Origin: an uncultured Bacteroides sp.
GTDB lineage: Bacteria > Bacteroidota > Bacteroidia > Bacteroidales > Bacteroidaceae
Direction: 5' to 3'
Length of the DNA stretch: 6,237 bases
Assembly (NCBI GenBank): GCA_900766195.1
Contig: CAAFUN010000061.1
Coordinates: forward strand, 1-6,237
The stretch's first letter is position 1, and each line of letters starts with the position of its first letter. A program made the position numbers and the translations under genes. A model generated the notes under the pieces. It did not search any database. It was given only the letters and a program-made list of their open reading frames with translations, and was not told the DNA's origin. Positions 1 to 6,012 of this stretch are shown here, piece after piece.

Positions 1-118
1 TGTAATGAGAGAAAGTTTCTACAAATATTGAAGTTTGCTTACTTATAAACTTTCTTTGATCAAATTATTTAAAGAATCATAATTATGAAAAAGCAATAAA
101 AAAGGCAAACAATACAAC

Positions 119-145
119 TTGTATATTGTTATATTGCTAAATTTG
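119..145 (+). promoter_or_regulatory. Candidate Bacteroides-type promoter of the OmpA lipoprotein gene
   Basis: TAAATTTG at 138-145 fits the Bacteroidota -7 element TAnnTTTG exactly. The only upstream TTG near the -33 position is at 119-121. That leaves a 16-nt spacer, shorter than the usual 19-21, so the -33 half is weak. Transcription would start near 151-153 and leave a leader of about 37 nt, A/T-rich and without a Shine-Dalgarno sequence. A small dyad (ATACAA/TTGTAT, 112-124) overlaps the -33 region and could be an operator, but nothing else supports that. Confidence 0.5.
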
Positions 146-188
146 CAACGTTAAATAGAAAACAACTTAATTAAAAAGAATAATAATT

Positions 189-869
189 ATGAAACAGATG
201 AAATTGACGGCACTACTGTTGAGCGGTGCAATAGTAATGGCTAGTTGCGGTAGCATGAATAGTAACACAGCAAAAGGTGGAGCAATTGGTGGTGGTTCAG
301 GTGCTGCTGTAGGTGCTATTTTAGGTGGTATACTAGGTAAAGGAAAAGGTGCTGCAATCGGTGCTGCAATCGGTGCTGCCGTAGGTACAGGAACAGGTGT
401 TGTAATTGGTAAGAAAATGGATAAGAAAGCTGCTGAAGCTGCAAAGATTCAAGGAGCTCAAGTTGAAAAAGTTACTGATAATAATGGACTAGCTGCAGTG
501 AAGGTTTCATTCGCTTCTGGTATTTTATTTGGTTTCAATTCTTCAACATTAAATTCAGCTTCAAAACAATCATTAAGTGATTTAGCTAGAATATTAAAAG
601 AAGATGGAACTACAGATGTAGCAATTATAGGACATACAGATAAAGTAGGTACTTATGATGCTAATATGAAAGTTTCTAATGATCGTGCTAATTCAGTAAT
701 GAACTATCTTAGAAGCTGTGGCGTAAATATCTCACAATTCAAGAAAGTTGAAGGTGTAGGTTACAATCAGTATGACGAAAGTGCAAGTGCTGATCAAAAT
801 CGTCGTGTAGATATCTTTATGTATGCCAGTGAGCAGATGATAAAGAACGCAGAAGCTTCAAAGGATTAA
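189..869 (+). CDS. OmpA-family peptidoglycan-binding outer-membrane lipoprotein with glycine-zipper segment
   Basis: A 226-residue protein. Residues 1-19 form a lipoprotein signal peptide ending in MAS before Cys20, the expected lipidation site, although Met at -3 is not the commonest residue. Residues 31-74 are a Gly/Ala-rich glycine zipper (repeated GxxxG) that may insert into or pack against the membrane. Residues about 106-213 are an OmpA C-terminal domain: GHTDKVG at 148-154, SNDRA at 163-167 and NRRVDIF at 204-210. By comparison with the family, Asp151 and Arg166 would grip the diaminopimelate of the peptide stem. The protein probably anchors the outer membrane to the cell wall, with the C-terminal domain in the periplasm. 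No acidic surface-export signal follows Cys20, which fits a periplasm-facing lipoprotein. The ATG at 189 is chosen because it gives a complete signal peptide. It is followed by its own terminator, so it is probably monocistronic. Confidence 0.9.
   Translation: MKQMKLTALLLSGAIVMASCGSMNSNTAKGGAIGGGSGAAVGAILGGILGKGKGAAIGAAIGAAVGTGTGVVIGKKMDKKAAEAAKIQGAQVEKVTDNNGLAAVKVSFASGILFGFNSSTLNSASKQSLSDLARILKEDGTTDVAIIGHTDKVGTYDANMKVSNDRANSVMNYLRSCGVNISQFKKVEGVGYNQYDESASADQNRRVDIFMYASEQMIKNAEASKD
348..380 (+). repeat. In-frame 12-bp tandem repeat in the glycine zipper
   Basis: GGTGCTGCAATC occurs twice in perfect tandem (348-359, 360-371) and is followed by a partial third copy, GGTGCTGCC (372-380). It encodes GAAI-GAAI-GAA. 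The identity at the DNA level suggests recent duplication, and the zipper length could vary between strains by slippage in steps of four residues. Confidence 0.8.
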
Positions 870-889
870 TTTTCTTCAACTAAATATAC

Positions 890-940
890 ATAACCTGTCT
901 CCTCGTCATAAGACAAAAGAGGCAGGTTATTATTTGTTAT
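890..940 (+). terminator. Intrinsic terminator of the OmpA lipoprotein gene
   Basis: The arm at 890-901 (ATAACCTGTCTC) pairs with 919-930 (GAGGCAGGTTAT): 12 base pairs including one G.U. The loop can form a small inner stem (GTC/GAC, 905-907 with 912-914). A T-rich tract (TATTTGTTATT) follows. It starts 20 nt after the lipoprotein stop codon and separates that gene from mtgA. Confidence 0.8.
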
Positions 941-963
941 TATAAACAAACACGCAAGGTAAA

Positions 964-1650
964 ATGCATAAGGGAACAAAGAAAATCTTTAGATTAATCC
1001 GTTATTTGGTCCTTTTCTTTTTTATCTCTACCATTACAATGGTAGTAGTATATCGTTTCGCACCTGTATATGTCACCCCACTTATGGTGATTCGTTCAGC
1101 CCAACACATCGTCAAGGGAGAATCTCCAATATGGTATCATAAATGGGTGTCATTTGATAAAATATCTCCGCATCTGCCCATGGCTGTAATAGCATCTGAG
1201 GATAATCGTTTTGCCATTCATAATGGTTTTGACTTTGTTGAAATAAAAAGAGCCATGAAAGAAAATGAAAAAAGACGAAGAAAAAGAGGCGCAAGTACCA
1301 TCAGTCAGCAAACTGCTAAAAACGTATTTCTTTGGCCGCAATCATCGTGGCTACGTAAGGGATTTGAAGTCTATTTCACTTGGATGATTGAGTTGGTGTG
1401 GTCGAAAGAACGAATAATGGAGGTTTATCTCAATTCCATAGAAATGGGAGATAACATCTATGGGGCTGAAGCTGCAGCTAAACATAAATTCCAGACAACA
1501 GCAGCCAAACTGACCAGACGGCAAGCTGCCCTAATAGCTGCAACCTTACCTAATCCTATACGATTTGACTCGGCTAATCCTTCTCCATACATACAAAAAA
1601 GGCAAGCTCAAATCCAGAGGTTAATGAGGTTGATTCCCAAGTTTCCATAG
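964..1650 (+). CDS. mtgA: Monofunctional biosynthetic peptidoglycan transglycosylase (GT51)
   Basis: A 228-residue membrane-anchored glycosyltransferase that polymerises lipid II into glycan strands on the outer face of the inner membrane, without a transpeptidase domain. One membrane segment spans residues about 11-31. The GT51 motifs follow in order: SEDNRFAIHNGFD (78-90) with catalytic Glu79; GASTISQQTAKNVFLW (109-124); RKGFE (131-135) with the second conserved acid Glu135; KERIMEVYLN (148-157); and RRQAALIAATLPNP (185-198). The length suits the monofunctional family, and no penicillin-binding module follows. The ATG at 964 is preceded by AAGG at 956-959, too close to be a normal ribosome site. 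The gene lies 94 nt beyond the lipoprotein gene across a terminator. No good -33/-7 promoter is seen in that gap, so its transcription start is unclear. Confidence 0.93.
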   Translation: MHKGTKKIFRLIRYLVLFFFISTITMVVVYRFAPVYVTPLMVIRSAQHIVKGESPIWYHKWVSFDKISPHLPMAVIASEDNRFAIHNGFDFVEIKRAMKENEKRRRKRGASTISQQTAKNVFLWPQSSWLRKGFEVYFTWMIELVWSKERIMEVYLNSIEMGDNIYGAEAAAKHKFQTTAAKLTRRQAALIAATLPNPIRFDSANPSPYIQKRQAQIQRLMRLIPKFP

Positions 1651-1858
1651 AAAGTATTTGGGAAATAAATGAAGTCTATATGAAAGTTTTGCTGTCCGGA
1701 AAAATTCGATAGCTATATCCTCAAATAAGCTATTCAATTCTATGGAGTGAGAGTTATCAAACATCGTTAATAGAGAGCCATTGGCAAGATAAATCAGAAT
1801 GTAAGTTATTTTACATGCTAAATTCTTTCTGTGCCATCGCAAAAGCTAATTTTCGTTC

Positions 1859-1889
1859 ACCCCTTCCAGAATAGCTTCCGTGAAGGGGT
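1859..1889. other. Hairpin beside the 22-bp repeats
   Basis: ACCCCTTC (1859-1866) and GAAGGGGT (1882-1889) are perfect 8-bp inverted arms around a 15-nt loop. An alternative smaller hairpin, CTTC-CGT-GAAG, lies at 1875-1885. It is G/C-rich for its surroundings and ends 7 nt before the first 22-bp repeat, so it may belong to the same element. No T-run follows on either strand. Confidence 0.6.
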
Positions 1890-1896
1890 ATAATCA

Positions 1897-1962
1897 GTAT
1901 ACGACTGAATAGGGTTAAGTATACGACTCAATGCCATTGAGTATACGACTGAATCAGGTTCT
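1897..1962. repeat. Three tandem 22-bp repeats with core GTATACGACTSAAT
   Basis: GTATACGACTGAAT begins at 1897 and 1941, and the variant GTATACGACTCAAT begins at 1919, so the spacing is exactly 22 bp each time. The first 10 bases, including the palindrome GTATAC, are identical in all three units. The last 8 bases vary. A decayed fourth unit may follow at 1963-1984, keeping TGAAT in register at 1972-1976. The single C for G change in unit 2 completes a perfect dyad, ACTCAATG-C-CATTGAGT (1926-1942). Because 22 is not a multiple of three, the copies fall in different reading frames, so they are conserved as DNA, not protein. Equal spacing of about two helical turns resembles repeated protein-binding sites. 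The function is unknown. Confidence 0.8.
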
Positions 1963-2334
1963 AGTCGGGGATGAATCTGGAGCACTCTAGTATAGCAACC
2001 AAACAGACTTCTCTGAGATTTATCTATTGTAAACATTAAATAATGGAAATGACGTTCTGTTTCCAACGATCGCTTTCCGATAGAAGCTCTTCCTTTCCAT
2101 CCTTGAAAGAGAGAACAGCTTAATGTTTACCGTTTTCTGCATTATTCGGTAATTATCTACTTTGTTTTTAGTAAAACAAGAGATTTTGTAGTGGCTAGTC
2201 TACAACTCAATAGTAAGCTCCTAATAAGAAAAGGTTCTGTTACACTTATGAATAAAGAGATACCTAACTTGTTATCTATTTTGACCGGACATCAATACTA
2301 CAAAATTAAAAGTATTGCTCTTATATATAACTAA

Positions 2335-2381
2335 ATAAGAGGAAAATAAATAGCTTATCCAGCTATTCATTTTCCTCTTAT
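2335..2381 (-). terminator. Terminator hairpin of the DUF4492-cydA-cydB operon
   Basis: The arms 2335-2355 and 2361-2381 pair over 21 positions around a 5-nt loop. The only imperfection (2348/2368) is an A-C mismatch in + strand RNA but a U-G wobble in minus-strand RNA, so the minus-strand transcript pairs throughout. It begins 35 nt past the cydB stop codon. The downstream tail on the minus strand (TTAGTTATATATAA) is A/U-rich but not a pure U-run, so termination may need help, or the stem may instead protect the 3' end of the mRNA. Confidence 0.75.
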
Positions 2382-2416
2382 CCTATTAGTTAATGTGGAT
2401 TTGAAATGTAGTATTC

Positions 2417-3565
2417 TTAATAAGAATGACTACCATCGTTCATTTCTTTTGCATCTATCTTACGGCTATCAATGCTACGCCATGCATAGAAGATATACGC
2501 AAGGACAAATGGCACCAATATTGATACATAGGCCATAGTCTTAAGCGTAAATAAGCTAGAGCAACTATTAGAAAGCGTAAGTGAACTTTGCAAATCGTAT
2601 GAAGATGGGTAATAAGCTGTATTATTATAACCAGCAATGAGGAACAATGCTAAAACAGTCAATACGGTACCGGCACCTGTAAACCAAATACCTTTATCAA
2701 AGCGCTCTTTCAACAAAGTCTTGCCAATACCAAATAATACTAATACTACTCCAACAAGAAAGACTAGCAACACAAGTGGCATCTCTATAAAGTTATTCAG
2801 ATATTTATAAGGCTCCATGTATATTTCGCCTGTTCCGGGACGAACAGCAAACCCATCGGCCAACAATGTACGAATAACGAAAGACAAAAACAGAACAAGG
2901 AAGAGAGCACTGTTTGCAATGAGTGAGCGACGGCTACGTTTTACTAAATCAGCATCATCAATATTATTAATAAAGTAAAGTGCCCCAAGAATACGAGCTA
3001 AGAAAAAGACAGCTAATCCTAGCACAACATTCCAAATATCAGTAAGTGCATCCAAACCATGCCACCCATTTGACCATTGACTAATTACAGGCATAGCACC
3101 ATCCATTATGTTTTCTTTATTAACGTAGAAAGAAGATCCGGTAAAGAAGGTAGCAACAGCTCCTCCAAGCAACACCGGTCCTACTACACCATTAATAATA
3201 AGAAATGCACGATAGGTTTTCTTTCCTAAAACATTGCCTAACTTACTCTGAAACTCATAACTCACTGCTTGGAGTACAAAACTAAAGAGAATAATCATCC
3301 ACAGCCAGTAAGCACCTCCAAAACTAGTACTGTAAAACAATGGAAAAGATGCAAAGAACGCACCTCCAAAGGTAACAAGCGTGGTAAATGTAAACTCCCA
3401 CTTACGTCCAGTGGAATTTATAATCATCTTACGTTGTTCTTCTGTTTTGCCAAGGCAGTAAAGTAGCGTATTACCTCCCTGTACAAAGAGTAATAGTACC
3501 AAGAGAGCTCCTAACAAGGAAACTACAAACCACCAATATTGTTGTAGAAAAATATATGTATCCAT
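2417..3565 (-). CDS. cydB: Cytochrome bd quinol oxidase subunit II
   Basis: A 382-residue polytopic inner-membrane protein, the partner of CydA in the bd-type terminal oxidase. Family features include the N-terminal helix followed by QGGN (29-32), Trp56 after the first loop, the NGVVGP helix (125-130), RILGALYFIN (191-200) and the late GYNNTAYYPS loop (312-321). Hydrophobic stretches are compatible with the eight to nine helices usual for the family. The length matches other CydB proteins (about 340-385). Gln106 (SYEFQSK) stands where many proteobacterial CydB proteins have Arg (FEFR). This may be normal for the lineage. The C-terminus is a short charged tail. The gene lies 32 nt after cydA with no separate promoter visible, so it is cotranscribed and ends the operon ahead of the hairpin at 2335-2381. 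Confidence 0.95.
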   Translation of the reverse strand: MDTYIFLQQYWWFVVSLLGALLVLLLFVQGGNTLLYCLGKTEEQRKMIINSTGRKWEFTFTTLVTFGGAFFASFPLFYSTSFGGAYWLWMIILFSFVLQAVSYEFQSKLGNVLGKKTYRAFLIINGVVGPVLLGGAVATFFTGSSFYVNKENIMDGAMPVISQWSNGWHGLDALTDIWNVVLGLAVFFLARILGALYFINNIDDADLVKRSRRSLIANSALFLVLFLSFVIRTLLADGFAVRPGTGEIYMEPYKYLNNFIEMPLVLLVFLVGVVLVLFGIGKTLLKERFDKGIWFTGAGTVLTVLALFLIAGYNNTAYYPSSYDLQSSLTLSNSCSSLFTLKTMAYVSILVPFVLAYIFYAWRSIDSRKIDAKEMNDGSHSY

Positions 3566-3597
3566 TATTATTCGAAGATTAAGTGTTTATAATCCGG

Positions 3598-5151
3598 TTA
3601 TTTGTCAAATTCAGGCCCTTTACTTATAGCCTTCAGCATAATACCGATTTCAGCTATCAACATAATGGTAAACAGAATAAGGAATATAAAAAAGGTCGTT
3701 TGCACCGAACTGACATCCAACTTAGAGACGGCAGCATTCGTAGGCATAAGATCCTGAATAGCCCAAGGCTGACGACCAACTTCTGCTACTATCCAACCAG
3801 CCTGACTTGCAATATAGCCTAAAGGAATAGTGAGTAGTGCAACCCAGTGCATCCATTTAATCTTAGACAGATCTTTTTTGTATGCAAAGAACAGGACTAT
3901 AATAAAGAAAAGGATAAAGTATCCTCCCAACAATACCATTACGCGAAAAGCGTAGAAAGTAAGAGGCACATTAGGTACAAGATCATGCACATTTTTAATA
4001 TAACCATAACCAAAATACGGTATATTCTCTTTCAATACACTGAGTGCCAATGCAGCATCATCAGTACTACCTGAAGAACGGGCAGCACGGTATGCAGCTA
4101 AGGCGGCAATAGCTACTTTACCTTTTTCTATTTTCTCTTGCGCAGAAAGCGCTTTACTACCATCATCAAGAGTATAACCTCCATCTATCTGATCCTTAAT
4201 ACCCGGAACAAAAGCGTTTGCATCACGCTTAGCCAGGAAAGAGAGCAATTTGGGGACTTCAATGCGACAAACAAAGGGGTTAACACCATCATCAAAAGTC
4301 TTCTTTTCCGGATTTAAGATACCAACAGCTACAAGACCTGTGCCTTGTTTACCTTCATACAACCCTTCGGCAGCAGCCAGTTTCATAGGCTGTGTACGTG
4401 CAACCTGATATGCAGAACCATCTCCAGTCCATGCAGTAATCAACGTGGCAAAGAGTCCTACAAAAGAAGCAACTTTTATACTAGCCAAAGCAAACTTTTT
4501 ATCACGTCGTTTCAATAAATACCAGCTACTTACACCAACTACAAATACGGCTCCAAGAACCCAACTGGAAAGTACTGTATGGAAAAACTTATTAATAGCT
4601 ACAGGCGAGAAAGCTACAGCAAAAAAATCAACCATTTCATTGCGTACAGTATCAGGGTTGAACTCCATACCTACAGGATACTGCATCCATCCATTTGCAA
4701 CTAATATCCACCATGCAGAAATTGTGGCACCCAAACCTGTGAGCCATGTAGAAGCTAAATGGAACTTTTTACTCACTTTATTCCATCCAAAAAACATAAC
4801 GGCTATAAATGTTGCTTCCATAAAGAAAGCTAGGATACCTTCAATAGCAAGAGGTGCGCCGAAAATATCACCAACAAACCAAGAATAGTTACTCCAGTTT
4901 GTACCAAACTCAAATTCAAGAATTAACCCTGTAGCTACACCAATAGCAAAGTTGATTCCAAAAATTTTCATCCAGAATTTAGTCGTACGTTTCCAAAATT
5001 CATCACCAGTACGGTAATATACCGTTTCCATGATGCCCATGATTACTGCAAGCCCCAGTGTGAGAGGTACAAAAATCCAATGGTAAATAGCGGTCAAGGC
5101 AAACTGTGCTCTCGACCAGTCAATCAATGACGAGTCAATGTGTTCGATCAT
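3598..5151 (-). CDS. cydA: Cytochrome bd quinol oxidase subunit I
   Basis: A 517-residue inner-membrane subunit that carries the hemes and oxidises quinol to reduce oxygen to water. The E. coli CydA ligands can be matched by motif: His24 in YHWIFVPLTLG (His19, heme b595 region), His191 in FFHTVLSSWVLGA (His186) and Met405 in FRVMVLLGG (Met393), the heme b558 pair. Glu104 and Glu112 in IEGILAFFMEATF match the conserved acids of the proton path. The quinol-binding Q-loop begins at QPMKLAAAEG (254-263), with Lys257 and Glu262 at the expected places. VAEVGRQPW lies at 455-463. The region between Lys257 and Met405 is about 150 residues, as long as in E. coli, but its sequence is largely its own (GKQGTGLVAVGILNPEKK and a charged segment to about 375). 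The ATG at 5151 starts MIEHIDSSLIDWSRAQFA, the normal family N-terminus. Confidence 0.97.
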   Translation of the reverse strand: MIEHIDSSLIDWSRAQFALTAIYHWIFVPLTLGLAVIMGIMETVYYRTGDEFWKRTTKFWMKIFGINFAIGVATGLILEFEFGTNWSNYSWFVGDIFGAPLAIEGILAFFMEATFIAVMFFGWNKVSKKFHLASTWLTGLGATISAWWILVANGWMQYPVGMEFNPDTVRNEMVDFFAVAFSPVAINKFFHTVLSSWVLGAVFVVGVSSWYLLKRRDKKFALASIKVASFVGLFATLITAWTGDGSAYQVARTQPMKLAAAEGLYEGKQGTGLVAVGILNPEKKTFDDGVNPFVCRIEVPKLLSFLAKRDANAFVPGIKDQIDGGYTLDDGSKALSAQEKIEKGKVAIAALAAYRAARSSGSTDDAALALSVLKENIPYFGYGYIKNVHDLVPNVPLTFYAFRVMVLLGGYFILFFIIVLFFAYKKDLSKIKWMHWVALLTIPLGYIASQAGWIVAEVGRQPWAIQDLMPTNAAVSKLDVSSVQTTFFIFLILFTIMLIAEIGIMLKAISKGPEFDK

Positions 5152-5185
5152 GAACTTAAAAGTTTTAAGAATTAATCATTATACT

Positions 5186-5193
5186 CAAATTTA
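5186..5193 (-). promoter_or_regulatory. Possible internal -7 element in front of cydA
   Basis: The minus strand reads TAAATTTG, an exact TAnnTTTG match, in the 70-nt gap between the DUF4492 stop and the cydA start. No TTG is found at the proper -33 distance, so this is at best a secondary start that could uncouple cydAB from the small upstream gene. Confidence 0.3.
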
Positions 5194-5221
5194 ATAATCA
5201 CTTTTATTTATAATAGTCGCA

Positions 5222-5449
5222 TTATCTATCAGATGGAATCGCTCTCTGAATAAGTTCGCGACTGACGTACCCCTCCTTATCTTCCCCAACAGAAGATGAA
5301 TTTAAAAAACGGGGAAAAAAGAAGATGCGAAGAATGAAAAACATGATAAACAGCTTAAGTAAAATAATAAGCCATAACGTGCGTCCCAATGTCATATTAC
5401 GAAATCCATCGACATAGAAATGCCATATCCGCAAAAAGGTATGCTTCAT
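5222..5449 (-). CDS. DUF4492 family small membrane protein, first gene of the cyd operon
   Basis: A 75-residue protein with the family signature FYVDGFRNMTLGRTLW (11-26), one strongly hydrophobic helix (about 25-46, rich in Phe, Leu and Ile) and a polar C-terminal tail. Basic residues before the helix suggest that the N-terminus stays in the cytoplasm. DUF4492 genes are known from Bacteroidota and some Campylobacterota next to cydAB. The function is not established. Position and size suggest an accessory subunit or assembly factor of the bd oxidase, comparable in idea to the small CydX subunit of E. coli, which is encoded after cydB. That comparison is inference, as there is no evident sequence similarity. 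The ATG at 5449 lies about 18 nt from the predicted transcription start. Confidence 0.85.
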   Translation of the reverse strand: MKHTFLRIWHFYVDGFRNMTLGRTLWLIILLKLFIMFFILRIFFFPRFLNSSSVGEDKEGYVSRELIQRAIPSDR

Positions 5450-5472
5450 ACGATTCCCATTTATAATGATTA

Positions 5473-5503
5473 CAAATATACAATATTTATATTAAATAAA
5501 CAA
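5473..5503 (-). promoter_or_regulatory. Main promoter of the DUF4492-cydA-cydB operon
   Basis: On the minus strand TTG (5501-5503) is followed after exactly 20 nt by TATATTTG (5473-5480), matching the Bacteroidota -33/-7 consensus. Transcription would begin near 5466-5468, giving a leader of only about 18 nt. The -33 TTG lies in a perfect tandem heptamer, AACAAGT twice (5499-5512 as read on the + strand), so a second potential -33 copy or a regulator half-site lies 7 bp upstream. No clear FNR-like palindrome was seen. Confidence 0.8.
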
Positions 5504-5976
5504 GTAACAAGTATTTTAAATGATTCTTGATAAAGAAAAAGCATATGGCATAAAAAAGTGAAACTGTTTATACAATTTAAAGTCAATATATAAATCAACT
5601 TCATCTTTAGTTATATCATTGATGCACATATATTAGCAACTCTTATAGCATAGCTCTTATTCTGAATTCAAACAACTAATAACATTGCAAGTTACTTTAC
5701 AAGATGATATACTACAACTTAAACAATCTCTTGGACTTTGCAGAAGAATAAGAGAAGGACATTTATCTATAAATCTTGAACATTATCAATATTTCGTTAA
5801 TATGGGCTCCAAAATAGATACATGTCATTAAACATTAGCAATTGTTTTAGACAAAAGTTCCATAGTAATCGGTACTAGTGCAATCATAATTTACAAGTTT
5901 TTTTTAAGAAAAGAAACTAAATTAATAGCAGTTCGTCGATAAAAGAAAAAAATCGTAGATTTATCGCATTTTCTTA
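5504..5976. other. A/T-rich intergenic region between the cyd promoter and the short RNA
   Basis: No intact gene is supported here. Apart from the possible decayed frame at 5649-5942, it contains an A/T-rich hairpin (5897-5905 with 5909-5917, nine pairs including one G.U) and an inverted repeat, CGATAAA/TTTATCG (5937-5943/5960-5966). The latter ends 10 bp upstream of the -33 element of the next promoter and might be an operator for it. Confidence 0.5.
5649..5942 (+). pseudogene. Possible remnant of a decayed coding region
   Basis: One frame is open from 5649 for 60 codons to TAA at 5829-5831, then open again in the same frame for 36 codons to TAA at 5940-5942. In such A/T-rich DNA stops are expected about every dozen codons, so this is longer than chance would usually give, though not decisive. 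The conceptual peptide contains LQDDILQLKQSLGLCRRIRE and, after the stop, a hydrophobic stretch IVIGTSAIIIYKFFLRK. There is no ATG at its start, only a TTG at 5685. No family is recognised. It could equally be chance. Confidence 0.25.
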
Positions 5977-6007
5977 TTGCATATCAGAAAAACTTTTTTT
6001 ATCTTTG
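5977..6007 (+). promoter_or_regulatory. Strong Bacteroides-type promoter of a short RNA
   Basis: TTG at 5977-5979, a 20-nt spacer and TATCTTTG at 6000-6007 give an exact match to the -33/-7 consensus with the same spacing as the cyd promoter. Transcription should start near 6012-6015. Confidence 0.85.
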
Positions 6008-6012
6008 CACCG

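Larger units (their letters stand above)
1651..2334. other. Long convergent intergenic gap without a supported gene
   Basis: This region lies between the 3' ends of mtgA (+) and the cyd operon (-). Stop codons are frequent in all frames, and the longest open frames have neither a plausible start region nor a recognisable protein family. It contains the 22-bp repeat array, the hairpin at 1859-1889 and several small dyads: 1709-1714/1728-1733, TTGTTTT/AAAACAA at 2162-2168/2173-2179, TTGTAG/CTACAA at 2186-2191/2200-2205 and CAATACT/AGTATTG at 2293-2299/2311-2317. None has the T-tract of an intrinsic terminator. A strong terminator for mtgA is not evident. The dyad over its stop codon (1634-1640/1658-1664) lacks a T-run. 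Confidence 0.6.

Noticed and set aside
55..64. Palindrome TTTGATCAAA as an FNR/CRP-type site
   Set aside because: The half-sites lack the 4-base gap of such boxes, and it lies well upstream of the probable lipoprotein promoter. A 10-bp A/T-rich palindrome can occur by chance.
1634..1664. Dyad TTCCCAA/TTGGGAA over the mtgA stop codon as terminator
   Set aside because: The stem is interrupted and no T-run follows on either strand.
1621..1842. Minus-strand open frame overlapping the 3' end of mtgA
   Set aside because: It matches no known family, has no promoter or start context, and runs antisense into a well-supported gene.
1897..1962. CRISPR array
   Set aside because: The period is only 22 bp with no room for spacers of normal size, and there are no cas genes.
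1857..2066. Minus-strand open frame of 69 codons
   Set aside because: It begins at TTG with no start signals, and much of it is the 22-bp repeat read in shifting frames, so the repeat is not coding.
4445..4888. 147-codon + strand frame opposite cydA
   Set aside because: It is the antisense shadow of conserved membrane helices of CydA, with no family features of its own.
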